Of a DNA stretch of 64,000 nucleotides, positions 62,724 through 64,000 are shown piece after piece. The translations under genes and the position numbers were made by a program. The stretch is from Flavobacterium sp. UBA6721 (GTDB lineage Bacteria; Bacteroidota; Bacteroidia; Flavobacteriales; Flavobacteriaceae). The stretch spans positions 34,458 through 98,457 of the forward strand of contig DKIJ01000027.1 in NCBI GenBank assembly GCA_002454195.1, written 5' to 3'. The first letter of the stretch is position 1, and each line of letters starts with the position of its first letter. The notes under the pieces were generated by a model. It ran no database searches, was not told the DNA's origin, and was given only the letters and a program-made list of their open reading frames with translations.

Positions 62724-62809
62724 GTTTAAAACCTCTGTTTATAAAAATGGATACTATTTTAATTAATGTTTTTATAATAGTTAATAAAATACACCAACAA
62801 TAATTGCAA

Positions 62810-63976
62810 TTAAAGTTTATCTATAGTAAATTTTTTAGCCCACATTTTATGTGACTCTTGGGCGATACCTCTTGTTGATTTTGAATAAATCAAATATCCT
62901 TCAGTTTGATCATTTTTTGTATAAATCAAAGTTGGATGCCAAGTAAAACTTAAAGTAGTATTAAATGGTATTCCAAAATCTGTAATAAGTTTTTGAGGTT
63001 CATTAGTCCAATTGATTCCATCTGTTGATGTCCGTAAATAAATCCCAGATTGTACTGGAGTTCCTGAGGTAAAGAAATCAGTATATGCATTTAAAGTATA
63101 TACCATATAGTATTTTTTTGTGGTTTTGTTATAGGTAACATGAGGAAATGTTGCGTCAGAACTTCCCATTGAACCACTTACTACTTGTTTAGGGCGAATA
63201 ATGTTTGTGGTGAAATTATTTGATTCATCTAAGAAAAAACAATTTCCAAAGTCAGGGGTTCCTGTACTTGAAACATTAAATTTAGCCATACAAATATTAA
63301 CTCCTTTCCCAGTTCTATTATGATCTACAAAATAGGAATAAACGGCAGTTGAGTCGGAGTTAAACGTTAATGAAGGTTCTCCGTATCCTCCATCAGCATA
63401 ACCATTATTGTAATTTTTATCATATATATTTGGAATCACTGCAGTACTACTTTTTGAAAATGTTTTTCCACCATCGTTTGAAATACTTAATCCGATTGAA
63501 GCGAAAAAACCAGGTACATTTCCAGGTAAAATAGTGCCATTATGCCATTCGCCATGATATAGACCGTATATTTTATTGTCTTTTGCTTTAATTATTTGAC
63601 CTAATCCTATATAGTTATAGTCTATTGCATTTTTGTTAGTATTATTATCAACCACAGAAGGTTTTAACAAAGAACTAGTTGAGGTCATGTTTTTTAAATC
63701 AGAACCTTCAATTGTTATCGTTTCAACCCCTGCAGATGTGATTAATTTAATATTTGAGGAGTTGTAATTTAGTACGCCAACAGTTATATCATTGAAATAA
63801 TTAATTCCTAAGTTAGCTCCAACTTGAAATTCAGGTTCTGAAGCTAAGTTAAAAGCATAGTTTGCCGTATTTTTTACTTGCTCTGAATTTTTTGGAGTGT
63901 CAGGAATTTCATTTTCTTTTGAAGTACAATTGATAAATAGACATGAAGAGAGTATTATGTATAAGGTTTTTTTTAT
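62810..63976 (-). CDS. BNR/Asp-box beta-propeller lipoprotein (sialidase-like fold), no ATG found
   Basis: The open frame reads from near 63979 to 62810 on the minus strand. It begins with lipoprotein-like text (KKTLYIILSSCLFINCTSKE, with Cys in LSSC or FINC) and has a beta-rich middle. Asp-box-like ISNDGGKTFSKS and RTSTDGINWTNEPQ occur, as in sialidases and related propellers. The first canonical ATG is at 63688, inside the protein. Where ATG is expected (63974-63976) the codon is ATA, and an in-frame stop lies just before. So this is either a non-canonical start, a mutated gene, or a sequence error. Catalytic residues of sialidases are not recognisable, so the activity is uncertain. Confidence 0.65.
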   Translation of the reverse strand: MKKTLYIILSSCLFINCTSKENEIPDTPKNSEQVKNTANYAFNLASEPEFQVGANLGINYFNDITVGVLNYNSSNIKLITSAGVETITIEGSDLKNMTSTSSLLKPSVVDNNTNKNAIDYNYIGLGQIIKAKDNKIYGLYHGEWHNGTILPGNVPGFFASIGLSISNDGGKTFSKSSTAVIPNIYDKNYNNGYADGGYGEPSLTFNSDSTAVYSYFVDHNRTGKGVNICMAKFNVSSTGTPDFGNCFFLDESNNFTTNIIRPKQVVSGSMGSSDATFPHVTYNKTTKKYYMVYTLNAYTDFFTSGTPVQSGIYLRTSTDGINWTNEPQKLITDFGIPFNTTLSFTWHPTLIYTKNDQTEGYLIYSKSTRGIAQESHKMWAKKFTIDKL

Positions 63977-64000
63977 AATTTATTTAATTAATATTATTTT

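Overview
The window is chromosomal DNA of a member of the Bacteroidota, most likely Flavobacterium or a close relative. It is AT-rich. Genes lack strong Shine-Dalgarno sites, and several have the flavobacterial promoter pattern (TTG/TTTG about 17-24 bases before TAnnTTTG). The housekeeping proteins (LptB, TatC, KdsD, RecQ, Lgt, CysS, FolE, ValS, MsrA/B) read like flavobacterial orthologues. No phage, integrase, insertion sequence, rRNA or CRISPR array is seen.

Left part (1 to about 35.8 kb): a surface-polysaccharide locus, all on the + strand apart from the 5' end of a PHP-type tyrosine phosphatase at the left edge. It opens with an ABC exporter pair (Wzm-like permease, Wzt-like ATPase with a C-terminal domain typical of glycan recognition). 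About nineteen glycosyltransferases follow (GT2, GT4, one GT47/exostosin-like, one GT-B fold protein). The decorating enzymes are an FkbM methyltransferase, two membrane acyltransferase-3 proteins, an MBOAT/SGNH pair and two hexapeptide acetyltransferases. A nonulosonic acid pathway is present (CMP-sugar synthetase fused to a HAD phosphatase, and NeuB). The locus ends with an O-antigen ligase/polymerase-type membrane protein and a polyprenyl-phosphate sugar-1-phosphate transferase. Many genes overlap by 1-13 bases, which suggests long operons. The picture fits an O-polysaccharide assembled on undecaprenyl phosphate and exported by the ABC transporter; that assignment is inference.

Three small orphan genes interrupt this locus, and each is wrapped in its own family of intergenic repeats: a four-helix-bundle (23S-IVP/Avd-like) protein in ACAACYC-type repeats (1.43-2.02 kb), a DUF559 PD-(D/E)XK-like nuclease in CCCCTCT..AGAGGGG palindromes (16.7-17.95 kb), and a GIY-YIG nuclease in CCTTCGTCGGAATGAC palindromes (21.9-22.6 kb). 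They sit between functional partners (permease/ATPase, neuA/neuB, MBOAT/SGNH). Two nuclease genes end inside their repeat, and the DUF559 module has a decayed second copy. I regard these modules, which resemble REP/RAYT elements but carry other nuclease folds, as the most interesting signal in the window.

Right part (35.8-64 kb): mainly housekeeping genes on both strands. They include a DUF4105 protein, pssA, a GH25 lysozyme, lptB, tatC, kdsD, recQ, a FAD-dependent dehydrogenase, msrA and msrB, idi, queD, a bcp peroxiredoxin with an apparent +1 frameshift in an 8-A run, manA, and two identical tRNA-Thr(TGT) genes with a clear promoter and terminator. A chromate module follows (ChrB-AraC fusion plus ChrA), then lgt, yidD, cysS, folE, an aminotransferase, an aspartyl protease with a PDZ domain, a DUF1573 protein and valS. 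The right end holds a BNR-repeat (sialidase-fold) lipoprotein gene without a recognisable ATG. Several bidirectional hairpin terminators separate convergent genes.
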